NCBI GenBank assembly: GCA_021299565.1
Contig: JAJTHA010000088.1
Location: 1 to 7,612 of the forward strand
Direction: 5' to 3'
From: Candidatus Caenarcanales bacterium
GTDB lineage: Bacteria; Cyanobacteriota; Vampirovibrionia; LMEP-6097
DNA length: 7,612 bases
The translations under genes and the position numbers were made by a program. Positions 1-5,933 of this stretch are shown here, one piece after another (position 1 is the first letter of the stretch; every line of letters starts with the position of its first letter). Below the pieces are notes generated by a model. The model saw only the letters and a list, made by a program, of their open reading frames with translations. It ran no database searches and was not told the DNA's origin.

Positions 1-617
1 AAAACTTTCAAGCAAACTCTATTGAAGTAAGTTTTGGTGTTTATCATGATAGATATTCCGCTGCTCAAAAAATTCTGGAGCAAGAACAAATAGATATTTT
101 TATTTTGGATGATGGCAAACAACATCTCAAGCTTGAAAAAGATTTTGATCTCACATTAATTAATGCTTCTGAAACAGGCTTTTATAGGGAGTTTGATTGG
201 AATTCTGATCACTGCATTAAAATCTACACCAAAGTAGATGAAGCATGGCAGAAACAAAATCCAGAAAAATTTTCAATTAGATTTAACCTAAGCTTAAACA
301 AAATTTTGGACACTACTAAAGTAGTAGGTGTTTTTACCGGGATAGCAGATCATAAGAGCTTAATCAAAATGATAAAAAATTTAATTCAAGAAAAATATCC
401 AGGCCTAATAAATAAGCCATTAACTGAATGGGTTTTTCCTGATCATCATTTTTTTGATCTAGACGAAGTTACTGAGGTCAGTTCATTGGGTATAAACCTA
501 ATAACTACTAGAAAAGACCTAGCGAGGATACCTAAAGGGTTTCACGATAAATTTATCGTAGCCGATTTGTCTCTTGAGACAAATCCTGAAAATCTTTTCG
601 ATCGTATTCTTGGTTGA
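1..617 (+). CDS. lpxK: Tetraacyldisaccharide 4'-kinase LpxK, 3' part (5' end outside window)
   Basis: LpxK phosphorylates the 4' position of the lipid A disaccharide precursor, using ATP, at the inner membrane. The frame is open from base 3 and gives the last 204 residues. The family signature ILDDGKQH is visible at about bases 93-125; most members have F or L where this has K. It is followed by LEKDFDLTLINA (the family's 'rDldivlid' strand), VVGVFTGIADHKSL (the 'aGIgnPe.f' motif), FPDHHFFDLDEV (FPDHH is highly diagnostic) and LITTRKDLARIP (the 'vTTeKDavrl' motif). About 120-130 N-terminal residues, including the membrane anchor and the Walker A P-loop, are missing because the window starts inside the gene. 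The ATG at 105 lies within the conserved DDGxQH motif and is not the true start. The gene ends with TGA at 615-617. It shows that the organism makes lipid A. Confidence 0.93.
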   Translation, partial: NFQANSIEVSFGVYHDRYSAAQKILEQEQIDIFILDDGKQHLKLEKDFDLTLINASETGFYREFDWNSDHCIKIYTKVDEAWQKQNPEKFSIRFNLSLNKILDTTKVVGVFTGIADHKSLIKMIKNLIQEKYPGLINKPLTEWVFPDHHFFDLDEVTEVSSLGINLITTRKDLARIPKGFHDKFIVADLSLETNPENLFDRILG

Positions 618-662
618 TCTAACTAGTAGTTAAAATAGTCGCTCCATTTACTTATGGTATGT

Positions 663-705
663 GGATCCTGACGTCGCAAGCAAAGCTTGCTCCTCAGGAT
701 GACAG
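663..705. repeat. Short palindromic intergenic repeat, copy 1
   Basis: This imperfect palindrome lies between lpxK and the LuxR-type gene. The outer stem pairs ATCCTGA (665-671) with TCAGGAT (694-700). The inner stem pairs GCAAGC (676-681) with GCTTGC (685-690) around an AAA loop. It ends in TCAGGATGACAG. A second element at 5858-5897 has the same architecture and nearly the same ending (TCAGAATGACAG), so the two look like members of one dispersed family. No T-run follows the stem, so it is not a standard intrinsic terminator. Membership of a wider genomic family is inferred. Confidence 0.7.
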
Positions 706-714
706 CAACTATAC

Positions 715-721
715 AAGGGGG
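715..721 (+). promoter_or_regulatory. Ribosome binding site for the LuxR-type gene
   Basis: The purine run AAGGGGG lies 4 bases before the ATG at 726. It decides the start. The longer reading with a TTG at 687 begins inside the palindromic repeat and has no ribosome binding site. Confidence 0.75.
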
Positions 722-725
722 AAAA

Positions 726-977
726 ATGATACAAGATCACGTGGCTGACGAAAGTTTAGCATCTGGGCTTCCAGAAAGAAATAGATTGTCCAAAAGAGAA
801 ATGGATGTACTCATCATGATAAAAGATGGTATGAGAAATCCTGAAATAGCAGAAAAGCTAGGGCTAAGTACAAAAACTGTAGAGAATCATGTAAGAAGTA
901 TTTTACAAAAACTTGGTGCAAAAAACCGCACTGAGGCAGTTGTGATTGCGCTCAAAAACTCTATGATAAATATTTAG
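726..977 (+). CDS. Small stand-alone LuxR/GerE-type HTH transcriptional regulator
   Basis: An 83-residue protein that is almost entirely a LuxR-type DNA-binding domain. The domain spans about residues 21-76: LSKREMDVL (helix 1), NPEIAEKLGLS (scaffold helix), TKTVENHVRSILQKLG (recognition helix) and NRTEAVVIAL (dimerisation helix). Residues 1-20 are polar and have no recognisable sensor or receiver domain, so it resembles GerE-sized single-domain regulators rather than a complete response regulator. DNA binding and dimerisation are expected from the family; its targets and any signal are unknown. The ATG at 726 is chosen because AAGGGGG precedes it; an in-frame TTG at 687 and ATG at 699 lie inside or at the edge of the repeat. 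Its last 17 bases overlap the end of the convergent Nudix gene. A TAAAAT at 631-636 could be part of its promoter, but no good -35 box is visible. Confidence 0.85.
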   Translation: MIQDHVADESLASGLPERNRLSKREMDVLIMIKDGMRNPEIAEKLGLSTKTVENHVRSILQKLGAKNRTEAVVIALKNSMINI

Positions 978-1497
978 TCGACATAAATATGGCATTGACA
1001 GTTTTGCTGTCACGAATTTGTCCGTCATAAATCATATCAACTGCGGTATCGCAATCGATAATCAATGGCTCAACAAATTCGCCTTCATCTAGATCTTGTT
1101 CTCCTGGAACTAGATCTTTTGCAAAATACAAATATAATTTTTCGGTGCAATATCCTGGACAAGGAATAAGTTCTCCCATATTTATCCAAGTATTTGCTCT
1201 ATAGCCTGTTTCTTCCAAAAGCTCTCGCTTAGCGGTTTCAAGAGTATCCGTCTCTCCAGGATCAATTTTACCTGCAGGGATTTCAATCAAAATCTGATCT
1301 ATTGCTTTGCGGTACTGTTTAACCAAAACAAATTTATTATCGTCAAGAATAGGCAAAACACAGACACCACCAGGATGAATAAAAAATTGTCGGCTTGCAA
1401 TTTGAGGTGGTTGAACATCAATCTCAACTTGGTGTTCAACAAAATCAAGAAATTTACCTTTGTATAAAAGTTTTGAGGAAAGAGTTTTTTCTATCAC
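961..1497 (-). CDS. Nudix hydrolase, ADP-ribose pyrophosphatase-like
   Basis: A 178-residue Nudix enzyme of the ADP-sugar pyrophosphatase (NudF-like) type, expected to split ADP-ribose or a similar nucleotide sugar into AMP and a sugar phosphate in the cytoplasm. The N-terminal part has the family pattern LLYKGKFLDFVEHQVE, then HPGGVCVLPIL and VLVKQYR. The Nudix box is at residues 76-99, starting GKIDPGE and ending RELLEETGY. The helix residues REL.EE.G that bind the metal are intact, but there are eight residues rather than seven between the first Glu and RE. A proline-glycine (PCPGY, residues 112-116) follows the box by about 15 residues, as in ADP-ribose pyrophosphatases. The start is GTG at 1497, directly after and in frame with the TGA of the upstream PDZ gene. 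No ribosome binding site is visible, so translation probably depends on coupling. Exact substrate is uncertain. Confidence 0.9.
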   Translation of the reverse strand: MIEKTLSSKLLYKGKFLDFVEHQVEIDVQPPQIASRQFFIHPGGVCVLPILDDNKFVLVKQYRKAIDQILIEIPAGKIDPGETDTLETAKRELLEETGYRANTWINMGELIPCPGYCTEKLYLYFAKDLVPGEQDLDEGEFVEPLIIDCDTAVDMIYDGQIRDSKTVNAIFMSTKYLS

Positions 1498-1980
1498 TCA
1501 ATTATTATAGCGATATATTCTAAAAACCTGATCGGAAGCAACTTCATTCATATCCATGCGTCTCATAGTCGTAGAGAAGCTTTGACAAGATAGTCCACAA
1601 CGCATAAATTTGAGGTTCACTGCTTCGCCTGGTCTTCCTGCGATAAGCGCATAAACATCATCAGCAGTTAGAGACCTGACATTGATACCATTGACTTCAA
1701 GAATTTTGTCACCTACGCGAATTCCATATTCAGCCGCTGGTGTATGAGGATAGACCTCAATTACAGTACTAGTTTCACCAGGTCTATGCAGATAGCGTAT
1801 ACCTATAATTCCAATATTTGATGGCTGGTAAGTTGTCGCTTGATCTTGCACACCTAATTCAAATTTGGGACTTGATACTGGATAAGCAGGCTGATTTAGA
1901 GGTAACTCTTGATAATTTGCACTGACTGCAGTCAAGCAAATTATTTGTAAAAGCAAAAATTTATGAAGTGATGTCTTCAT
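1498..1980 (-). CDS. Secreted or periplasmic PDZ-domain protein
   Basis: A 160-residue protein with an N-terminal signal peptide (basic MKTSLHK, then the hydrophobic stretch FLLLQIICLTAVSA, with likely cleavage around residue 21). One PDZ domain spans roughly residues 55-128. Its marks are the start IGIIGIRYL, the core PHTPAAEYGIRVGDKILEVNG typical of HtrA/CtpA-type PDZ domains, and RPGEAVNLKFMR at the end. There is no protease domain, so it is likely a binding or adaptor protein in the periplasm; its partner is unknown. Two cysteines (CGLSC, about residues 128-132) could form a disulfide. It is the first gene of a unit with the Nudix hydrolase, joined TGA-GTG with no spacer and in the same frame. 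The ATG at 1980 has no strong ribosome binding site. Confidence 0.82.
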   Translation of the reverse strand: MKTSLHKFLLLQIICLTAVSANYQELPLNQPAYPVSSPKFELGVQDQATTYQPSNIGIIGIRYLHRPGETSTVIEVYPHTPAAEYGIRVGDKILEVNGINVRSLTADDVYALIAGRPGEAVNLKFMRCGLSCQSFSTTMRRMDMNEVASDQVFRIYRYNN

Positions 1981-2078
1981 ATATATTAATTAGACCCTAG
2001 AAAGGTTAAGGGCAGGTATTCGAGATAAGATACCTTTCTTAGCATTTTTTAAAATTTGGGCATATTGGGTTTGCTATT
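1981..2078. promoter_or_regulatory. Divergent control region between PDZ and RlpA-like genes
   Basis: Both flanking genes start outwards from this 98 bp gap, so it must hold both start signals unless one is leaderless. It contains two overlapping inverted repeats that compete for the same right arm: AGAAAGGT (1999-2006) with ACCTTTCT (2032-2039), and AGGTAT (2014-2019) with ATACCT (2030-2035). They may be an operator or alternative hairpins. Promoter boxes are weak; CATATT at 2061-2066 is one possible -10 for the rightward gene. Function is inferred from position and symmetry only. Confidence 0.5.
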
Positions 2079-2558
2079 ATGAAAAAACCTTTGAGAAATG
2101 AATTAACTACTTTAGTGTTGGTCTTGTGCCTATCGAGTAATTTAGCGATCGGTTCAAAAGATCTTGACAAAGCTCTAGTTTGTGATAATCAGGCCATCAA
2201 TTCAGAAATCAGTCCTTTTGTAAAACAAAAAATCACGACTTGGGGATTAAAAAGAACTCATGATATTAGATACACCAGAGCGTCTTGGTACGGAGATGAC
2301 TTTCATGGACGCATAACAGCAAATAGTGAAGTTTATAACAAAAATTCTTTGACCTGTGCTCACAAAACTTTGCCGCTCAACAGCTATCTACTAGTGACTA
2401 ATTTAGAGAACAATAAACAAGTGATTGTCAGAGTCAACGATAGAGGTCCTTATGTAATTGGGCGCGAAGTTGATCTATCTGAATCCGCGGCAAAAGCAAT
2501 TGATAGCAAAAACACTGGACTTGCTTTTATTAAATACGAAGTCCTATATAAAGCTTAG
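2079..2558 (+). CDS. rlpA: RlpA-like double-psi beta-barrel protein (septal lytic transglycosylase family)
   Basis: A 159-residue exported protein with the RlpA double-psi beta-barrel. RlpA enzymes cleave glycan strands lacking stem peptides and help daughter-cell separation. The signal peptide covers about residues 1-25 (KKPLRNE, then a hydrophobic run). LVLC at 14-17 is a poor lipobox, so a soluble or loosely anchored protein is more likely than a lipoprotein. The barrel starts at ASWYGDDFHGRITANSEVY (68-86), followed by LTCAHKTLPLNSYLLVTNL (91-109) and VIVRVNDRGPYVIGREVDLS (115-134). His95 and Asp121 occupy the catalytic positions, with the same 26-residue spacing as H131 and D157 of Pseudomonas RlpA. 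There is no C-terminal SPOR domain, so septal targeting would need another route. No clear ribosome binding site precedes the ATG. Its last 4 bases overlap the end of panC. Confidence 0.88.
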   Translation: MKKPLRNELTTLVLVLCLSSNLAIGSKDLDKALVCDNQAINSEISPFVKQKITTWGLKRTHDIRYTRASWYGDDFHGRITANSEVYNKNSLTCAHKTLPLNSYLLVTNLENNKQVIVRVNDRGPYVIGREVDLSESAAKAIDSKNTGLAFIKYEVLYKA

Positions 2559-3313
2559 ACATTATCAATCAATCTCGTTGAGCCAACTTTAGCGGCAATA
2601 TAAGTTCTAGCAAAATGTTTTTCCAAATATTCTAATTCTATACCTAATTTAGACAAAAAATCCCTGGCAAAATTAATATCAATTTCGTCATTAGCAAAAC
2701 GCTTGAGCACTTGATGAATATTTGCTGCAGCTAGTTTTTGACTATCACTCAGATATTGATTACGAGAGCTTAGAGCAAGCCCTGAGCTTTCTCTAATAAT
2801 TGGCGCTGGAACTATTTCAACAGCAAGCTTATAGGATTTGACCATATCTTGAATTATCATCAATTGTTGATAATCTTTTTCACCAAAAATAGCAAAGCTA
2901 GGATTCATCAACTCAAACAATCTATAAACTACAGTACAAACTCCATCAAAATGTCCTGGTCTACTAAGCCCACATAAAATATTAGCGAGTTGTGGATTAG
3001 CCATAATCTCTTTTGGCTTGCTTTGATAAATATCTGCAACTTCAGGTGCAAAAACCAAGTCGACACCTAAGCCGGCAAGCTTGCCTAAATCACTTCGTAG
3101 ATCTCTTGGGTATTTAGTGAAATCCTCATTAGGACCGAATTGTAGGGGGTTCACAAAAATACTCACCATCACGAAGCCTGCTTTTGACTTGGCAATTTCG
3201 ACCAGTGATAAATGACCTTCGTGCAAAGCTCCCATAGTAGGCACCAAAGCCATCTTAGTATGCTGATGGGTCAAGATCTGCTCAAGATCAACAATTGAAG
3301 AAACTACTTGCAT
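2555..3313 (-). CDS. panC: Pantothenate synthetase PanC
   Basis: PanC joins pantoate and beta-alanine with ATP to make pantothenate, the precursor of CoA, in the cytoplasm. The 252-residue product shows the family motifs in order: VPTMGALHEGHLSL (24-37, containing the HIGH-type HEGH), SIFVNPLQFGPNEDFTKYPRD (51-71), LCGLSRPGHFDGVCTVV (113-129), FGEKDYQQL (143-151, metal and ATP site) and RESSGLALSSRN (174-185, KMSKS-like loop). It ends with AAKVGSTRLIDN, the usual C-terminus. It is about 30 residues shorter than typical PanC, with the loss in the C-terminal dimer domain between the SSRN loop and the final strand. ATG at 3313 is preferred over the TTG at 3319 because AGGGA lies 6 bases upstream of it and the family usually starts close to the VPTMGA strand. 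It is the last gene of the operon, 2 bases after the alr stop codon. Confidence 0.95.
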   Translation of the reverse strand: MQVVSSIVDLEQILTHQHTKMALVPTMGALHEGHLSLVEIAKSKAGFVMVSIFVNPLQFGPNEDFTKYPRDLRSDLGKLAGLGVDLVFAPEVADIYQSKPKEIMANPQLANILCGLSRPGHFDGVCTVVYRLFELMNPSFAIFGEKDYQQLMIIQDMVKSYKLAVEIVPAPIIRESSGLALSSRNQYLSDSQKLAAANIHQVLKRFANDEIDINFARDFLSKLGIELEYLEKHFARTYIAAKVGSTRLIDNV

Positions 3314-3315
3314 AA

Positions 3316-4395
3316 TCAATCCCTAGTATAAGTTTTTGGCAGTCTCAAATTAAGGTTACAAACGATCTCATAACTAATTGTGTTAGCAGCTTTTGCCCAT
3401 TCTGAGACTGATCGATGCGGACCTATGATCTCCACAACATCCCCAACTTTAATATCAGTGTCTAAACCTAAATCAAACATAACTTGATCCATAGTTATGT
3501 TTCCCACTTGTTTAATAACTTGCCCCTTACAATATCCTAATAGTTTATTTGATAAAGCTCTAGTGAGACCATCAGCATAACCCAAAGGCAAGGTGGCAAT
3601 ATAAGTCTCCTGCTGAGCTTGCCAGTTTAATTTATAACTTACTGTTTCACCGGCATTAATTTTTTTGACAAAGCTAATTCTTGAATATAAAGACAACAAC
3701 GGTTTGAGTTTGGGATTCTCTAAGCCATAAAGCTCAATTCCAACTCTAACAATATCAGCACTGAGTCCTGGCACCAATCTTAATGCTGGAGAAGATCCTG
3801 GATGCTTCAAGCAAGAAAAACCTTGTGCGGATTTTTCAAAATATTGTTTTTGCTGAAGACTAAATTCCAAATTATATGGATCAGCAAAATGAGTGAAAAT
3901 GCTCTCAATATGCAAATTGGTTAAAGTCTTAAAAAGATTGATGTTCTCTTCATGAGCAAATCCAATTCTATTCATGCCAGTATCAAGTTTGATATGAATA
4001 CTAGCTTGTTGATTTTTCTTTTTAGCTAAATCATTGAGCTTAACAGCAGCCTCCAAAGAAGCGATGGTAATATCTATGTTGTGCTCTAGAAGCTGTTCTA
4101 GAGACCATTCCGGGCTAATTCCTAGAATAACAATTTTTTTGTTAGTCGCTTGTCTTAAAGTAAGAGCCTCATCGGCACTAGCAACACCATAAGCATAAAT
4201 AAAATCATATGAGTCTAATATTTGGGCAATCACAGTAGCCCCATGCCCATAAGCATCCGCTTTGAGTACCGGCATTAATGGCATCTTGAATTCGGCGTAT
4301 AAAGATTGAATATTGTATTCAAGATGATTCAAATTTATCTCTATCCACGCATCACGCCTAAATCTAGCCTGAGCATCTAGCCTGAGTTGTACCAT
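3316..4395 (-). CDS. alr: Alanine racemase
   Basis: This PLP enzyme interconverts L- and D-alanine and supplies D-Ala for peptidoglycan. The 359-residue protein has the fold-type III barrel: WIEINLNHLEYN (18-29), VLKADAYGHG (43-52) with the PLP lysine K45, HIKLDTGMNRIGF (134-146) with the supporting K136 and R143, HPGSSPALR (198-206, phosphate-binding stretch, where most members have H..NSAA), DIVRVGIELYGL (214-225), and LGYADGLTR (271-279) with the catalytic Tyr273 of the second domain. It continues with ITMDQVMFDL (300-309) and ends with YEIVCNLNLRLPKTY. The ATG at 4395 shares its A with the uppS stop (TGATG) and has TGAGG 7 bases upstream, so it is translationally coupled. A TTG one codon earlier is less likely. 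D-Ala supply beside undecaprenyl carrier synthesis makes biological sense. Confidence 0.96.
   Translation of the reverse strand: MVQLRLDAQARFRRDAWIEINLNHLEYNIQSLYAEFKMPLMPVLKADAYGHGATVIAQILDSYDFIYAYGVASADEALTLRQATNKKIVILGISPEWSLEQLLEHNIDITIASLEAAVKLNDLAKKKNQQASIHIKLDTGMNRIGFAHEENINLFKTLTNLHIESIFTHFADPYNLEFSLQQKQYFEKSAQGFSCLKHPGSSPALRLVPGLSADIVRVGIELYGLENPKLKPLLSLYSRISFVKKINAGETVSYKLNWQAQQETYIATLPLGYADGLTRALSNKLLGYCKGQVIKQVGNITMDQVMFDLGLDTDIKVGDVVEIIGPHRSVSEWAKAANTISYEIVCNLNLRLPKTYTRD
3320..3324 (-). promoter_or_regulatory. Ribosome binding site for panC
   Basis: AGGGA on the minus strand, 6 bases before the ATG at 3313. It is only one base from the alternative TTG at 3319, so it supports the ATG start. 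It lies inside the end of alr. Confidence 0.65.
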
Positions 4396-5084
4396 CAAAA
4401 TACCTCACAGTACAAGGCAGACTCCAAAGCTGATTGATCAAAATCTGGCCAGTAACTATCCAAAAAAACTAGACGAGCATTTCTTAATTGCCATAACAAA
4501 AAATTACTTAGACGCGCTCTGCCCCCAGTTCTAATCAAGAGCTCAGGCTCAGGAATTCCTGTGGTATCTAAAAATTGTGTAATATTACTAAAGTCTGCTT
4601 TTGCTTCTTGCATTGAATTAAGTGCTTTTGTAAATTCCGCTAGCGAACCGTAATTCAAAGCAATTTGTAAATTAAGCCCAGTGTTTAATTTGGTGGCCTC
4701 TTGCAATCGAGCTAGATTATCAAAGATACCGACTGTTTTAAATTTATCTATATCTCCACAAAAACTGACTTTGACATTTTCTTTAATAAGATCATTCAAT
4801 TCAGTAACGGCCGCAGAGGCAAGAAGCTTAAACAAAAAATCCAATTCATTATTATCTCTTCGCCAGTTCTCTGTCGAAAAAGCATAGACAGTTAAATATT
4901 TAATTGAATAATTAGGACATAAAGCCACTAATCGTTTTAAGGCAGCAACACCAGCACCATGTCCCTCTATAGTCGCTAGTGACCTTTGCTTGGCCCAACG
5001 ACGATTACCGTCCATAATTACCGCCAAATGCTTGACCGACTGTTGTTTGCTGTTTTGTGATTTAAGTTGTTCGCTCAATTGCAC
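4395..5084 (-). CDS. uppS: Isoprenyl (undecaprenyl diphosphate) synthase family protein with altered acidic residues
   Basis: A cis-prenyltransferase that extends farnesyl diphosphate with isopentenyl diphosphate to make the C55 carrier for cell-wall synthesis. Motifs seen, counting from GTG 5084: HLAVIMDGNRRWA (19-31, with metal-binding D25), GHGAGV (41-46), LTVYAFSTENW (64-74), a Glu at 80, and the C-terminal IRTGG, RLSNFLLWQ and WPDF motifs (184-215). R185, R191 and S193, which hold the IPP phosphate, are kept. Oddly, the Glu of the usual RT(S/G)GE is Arg189, and the Glu of the usual 'YaEl' is Arg204. The start is uncertain: there is no ATG in the right place. GTG 5084 gives 229 residues and the usual distance to MDGN; TTG 5117 and TTG 5144 would extend it and overlap the upstream gene. 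Fully placed between an exported protein gene and alr in one operon. Catalytic activity is not assured. Confidence 0.88.
   Translation of the reverse strand: MQLSEQLKSQNSKQQSVKHLAVIMDGNRRWAKQRSLATIEGHGAGVAALKRLVALCPNYSIKYLTVYAFSTENWRRDNNELDFLFKLLASAAVTELNDLIKENVKVSFCGDIDKFKTVGIFDNLARLQEATKLNTGLNLQIALNYGSLAEFTKALNSMQEAKADFSNITQFLDTTGIPEPELLIRTGGRARLSNFLLWQLRNARLVFLDSYWPDFDQSALESALYCEVF
4403..4407 (-). promoter_or_regulatory. Ribosome binding site for alr
   Basis: TGAGG on the minus strand lies 7 bases before the alr ATG at 4395, inside the last codons of uppS. It selects the ATG over the adjacent TTG at 4398. Confidence 0.6.
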
Positions 5085-5100
5085 GAAATTGATTTTAACA

Positions 5101-5838
5101 TCACTTGACTTTGACAATAATTTCTCTTGGTGAGTCCTTTTCAAAAGCGAAATTGACAGCTACTACTTTTTGCTGGTTATCAATTGGGATCGGATTTTTG
5201 TAAGAGCGGACATCAACCTTGGTTTTGTCTCCCACAGTAATCAAGTCAGAATTTCTTGGAGCAAAAAATATTTTAAAAACTGTTTTAAAATTCAAAACAT
5301 TTGCTAGCGGCAACTCAACTCTTTCTTTATAAGATGAATTACTCACCGACAAAGGCACTATATCAAACTTTTTTCCATCAACCCCATCACCTTCAATGCG
5401 ATCTATTTTAAAAAGATTTTTATTGAAATAAACATCAAACGACAATGCATCCGTATTCATTTGATCAAAAGTTTTTTGCCTATCATAAGTCTGAGCGATC
5501 ACTTCAATAAATCCAGGATCCATCAATGTGCCTTCTATATCTTCATAAGCATAATCAGAATCGCCTCCAAAAAGATCAATGTCCAATTTCAAAACATCTT
5601 TTAGCATTTGCAGAGCATTTTTAATTTGATCTACAACTGAATTAATCTGCTTATATAATTCTTCAAGGTCCCGAATGCGCTGCAATAAAGAAGCAGAGAG
5701 CAATGCTTGCTCTTTCAAGAGCTTGTATTCTCTTTTCGTGACCTTCACATATTCTTTAGTTGATGATGATGTTGCTGCATGGCTAAAATTTTGCAAACTA
5801 AAAACTATAAGCAATAAAATTAAAACTATTTTCCTCAT
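5101..5838 (-). CDS. Exported coiled-coil protein of unknown function, first gene of the uppS-alr-panC operon
   Basis: I do not recognise this 245-residue protein. It starts with a clear signal peptide (MRKIVLILLLIVFSLQNFSHA, with an AxA-like cleavage site near residue 21). Residues about 30-85 are rich in Leu, Lys, Glu and Gln with heptad-like spacing (REYKLLKEQALL, LLQRIRDLEELYKQI, LQMLKDVLKL) and likely form a coiled coil. A short acidic region follows (GGDSDYAYEDIEG). The C-terminal half (about 130-245) looks like beta strands alternating with polar turns, including VELPLANVLNF, FKIFFAPRN and VVAVNFAFEKD. No catalytic motif is evident. The ATG at 5838 has a strong AAGGAG 6 bases upstream. 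It ends 17 bases before the preferred uppS start. Its position at the head of an envelope operon suggests a periplasmic or envelope structural role, but that is inference. Confidence 0.8.
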   Translation of the reverse strand: MRKIVLILLLIVFSLQNFSHAATSSSTKEYVKVTKREYKLLKEQALLSASLLQRIRDLEELYKQINSVVDQIKNALQMLKDVLKLDIDLFGGDSDYAYEDIEGTLMDPGFIEVIAQTYDRQKTFDQMNTDALSFDVYFNKNLFKIDRIEGDGVDGKKFDIVPLSVSNSSYKERVELPLANVLNFKTVFKIFFAPRNSDLITVGDKTKVDVRSYKNPIPIDNQQKVVAVNFAFEKDSPREIIVKVK

Positions 5839-5844
5839 TAATCT

Positions 5845-5850
5845 CTCCTT
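5845..5850 (-). promoter_or_regulatory. Strong ribosome binding site for the exported coiled-coil gene
   Basis: AAGGAG on the minus strand, 6 bases before the ATG at 5838. It is the closest match to a consensus Shine-Dalgarno among those examined in this window. Confidence 0.8.
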
Positions 5851-5857
5851 AATCTAC

Positions 5858-5897
5858 GAGATTCTTCGACTGCGCTACGCTTGTCTCAGAATGACAG
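5858..5897. repeat. Short palindromic intergenic repeat, copy 2
   Basis: This imperfect hairpin has an outer stem ATTCT (5861-5865) with AGAAT (5888-5892). The inner pairings are GAC-T-GCG (5868-5874) with CGC-TT-GTC (5878-5885) around a CTA loop. It ends TCAGAATGACAG, matching copy 1 at 663-705 (TCAGGATGACAG). It would lie in the 5' leader of the minus-strand operon if the promoter proposed at 5903-5933 is used. Confidence 0.7.
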
Positions 5898-5902
5898 TAG
5901 AC

Positions 5903-5933
5903 AAAATACCAGTCTAAAAAACTGCAATGTCAA
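5903..5933 (-). promoter_or_regulatory. Candidate sigma-70-type promoter of the uppS-alr-panC operon
   Basis: On the minus strand, a perfect TTGACA (5928-5933) is followed after 19 bases by TATTTT (5903-5908), which carries an upstream TG like an extended -10. The spacing is longer than the usual 17, so the extended -10 would have to compensate. Transcription would start near 5896 and give a leader of roughly 58 bases containing repeat copy 2 and the AAGGAG site. Confidence 0.45.

Noticed and set aside
665..700. Intrinsic terminator of lpxK
   Set aside because: A hairpin is present but no run of T's follows on either side, and the same structure recurs upstream of a different gene in a leader position.
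687..725. Longer start (TTG at 687, or ATG at 699) for the LuxR-type gene
   Set aside because: These codons lie within or at the edge of the palindromic repeat and lack a ribosome binding site, while ATG 726 has AAGGGGG upstream.
1495..1500. Reassigned TGA codon fusing PDZ and Nudix proteins
   Set aside because: TGA also ends lpxK, uppS, alr and the exported coiled-coil gene at the expected family ends or junctions, so a global code change is not supported. Local readthrough remains open.
2118..2131. Lipobox in the RlpA-like protein
   Set aside because: LVLC has Leu before the Cys instead of Gly, Ala or Ser, so lipoprotein processing is unlikely.
4681..4887. Plus-strand reading frame of 68 codons inside uppS
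   Set aside because: It is the opposite strand of a clear uppS coding region, has no family features and no ribosome binding site.
5675..5917. Plus-strand reading frame of 80 codons over the start of the exported protein gene and the repeat
   Set aside because: It runs antisense to a gene with a clear signal peptide and strong ribosome binding site, and its end reads through the palindromic repeat.
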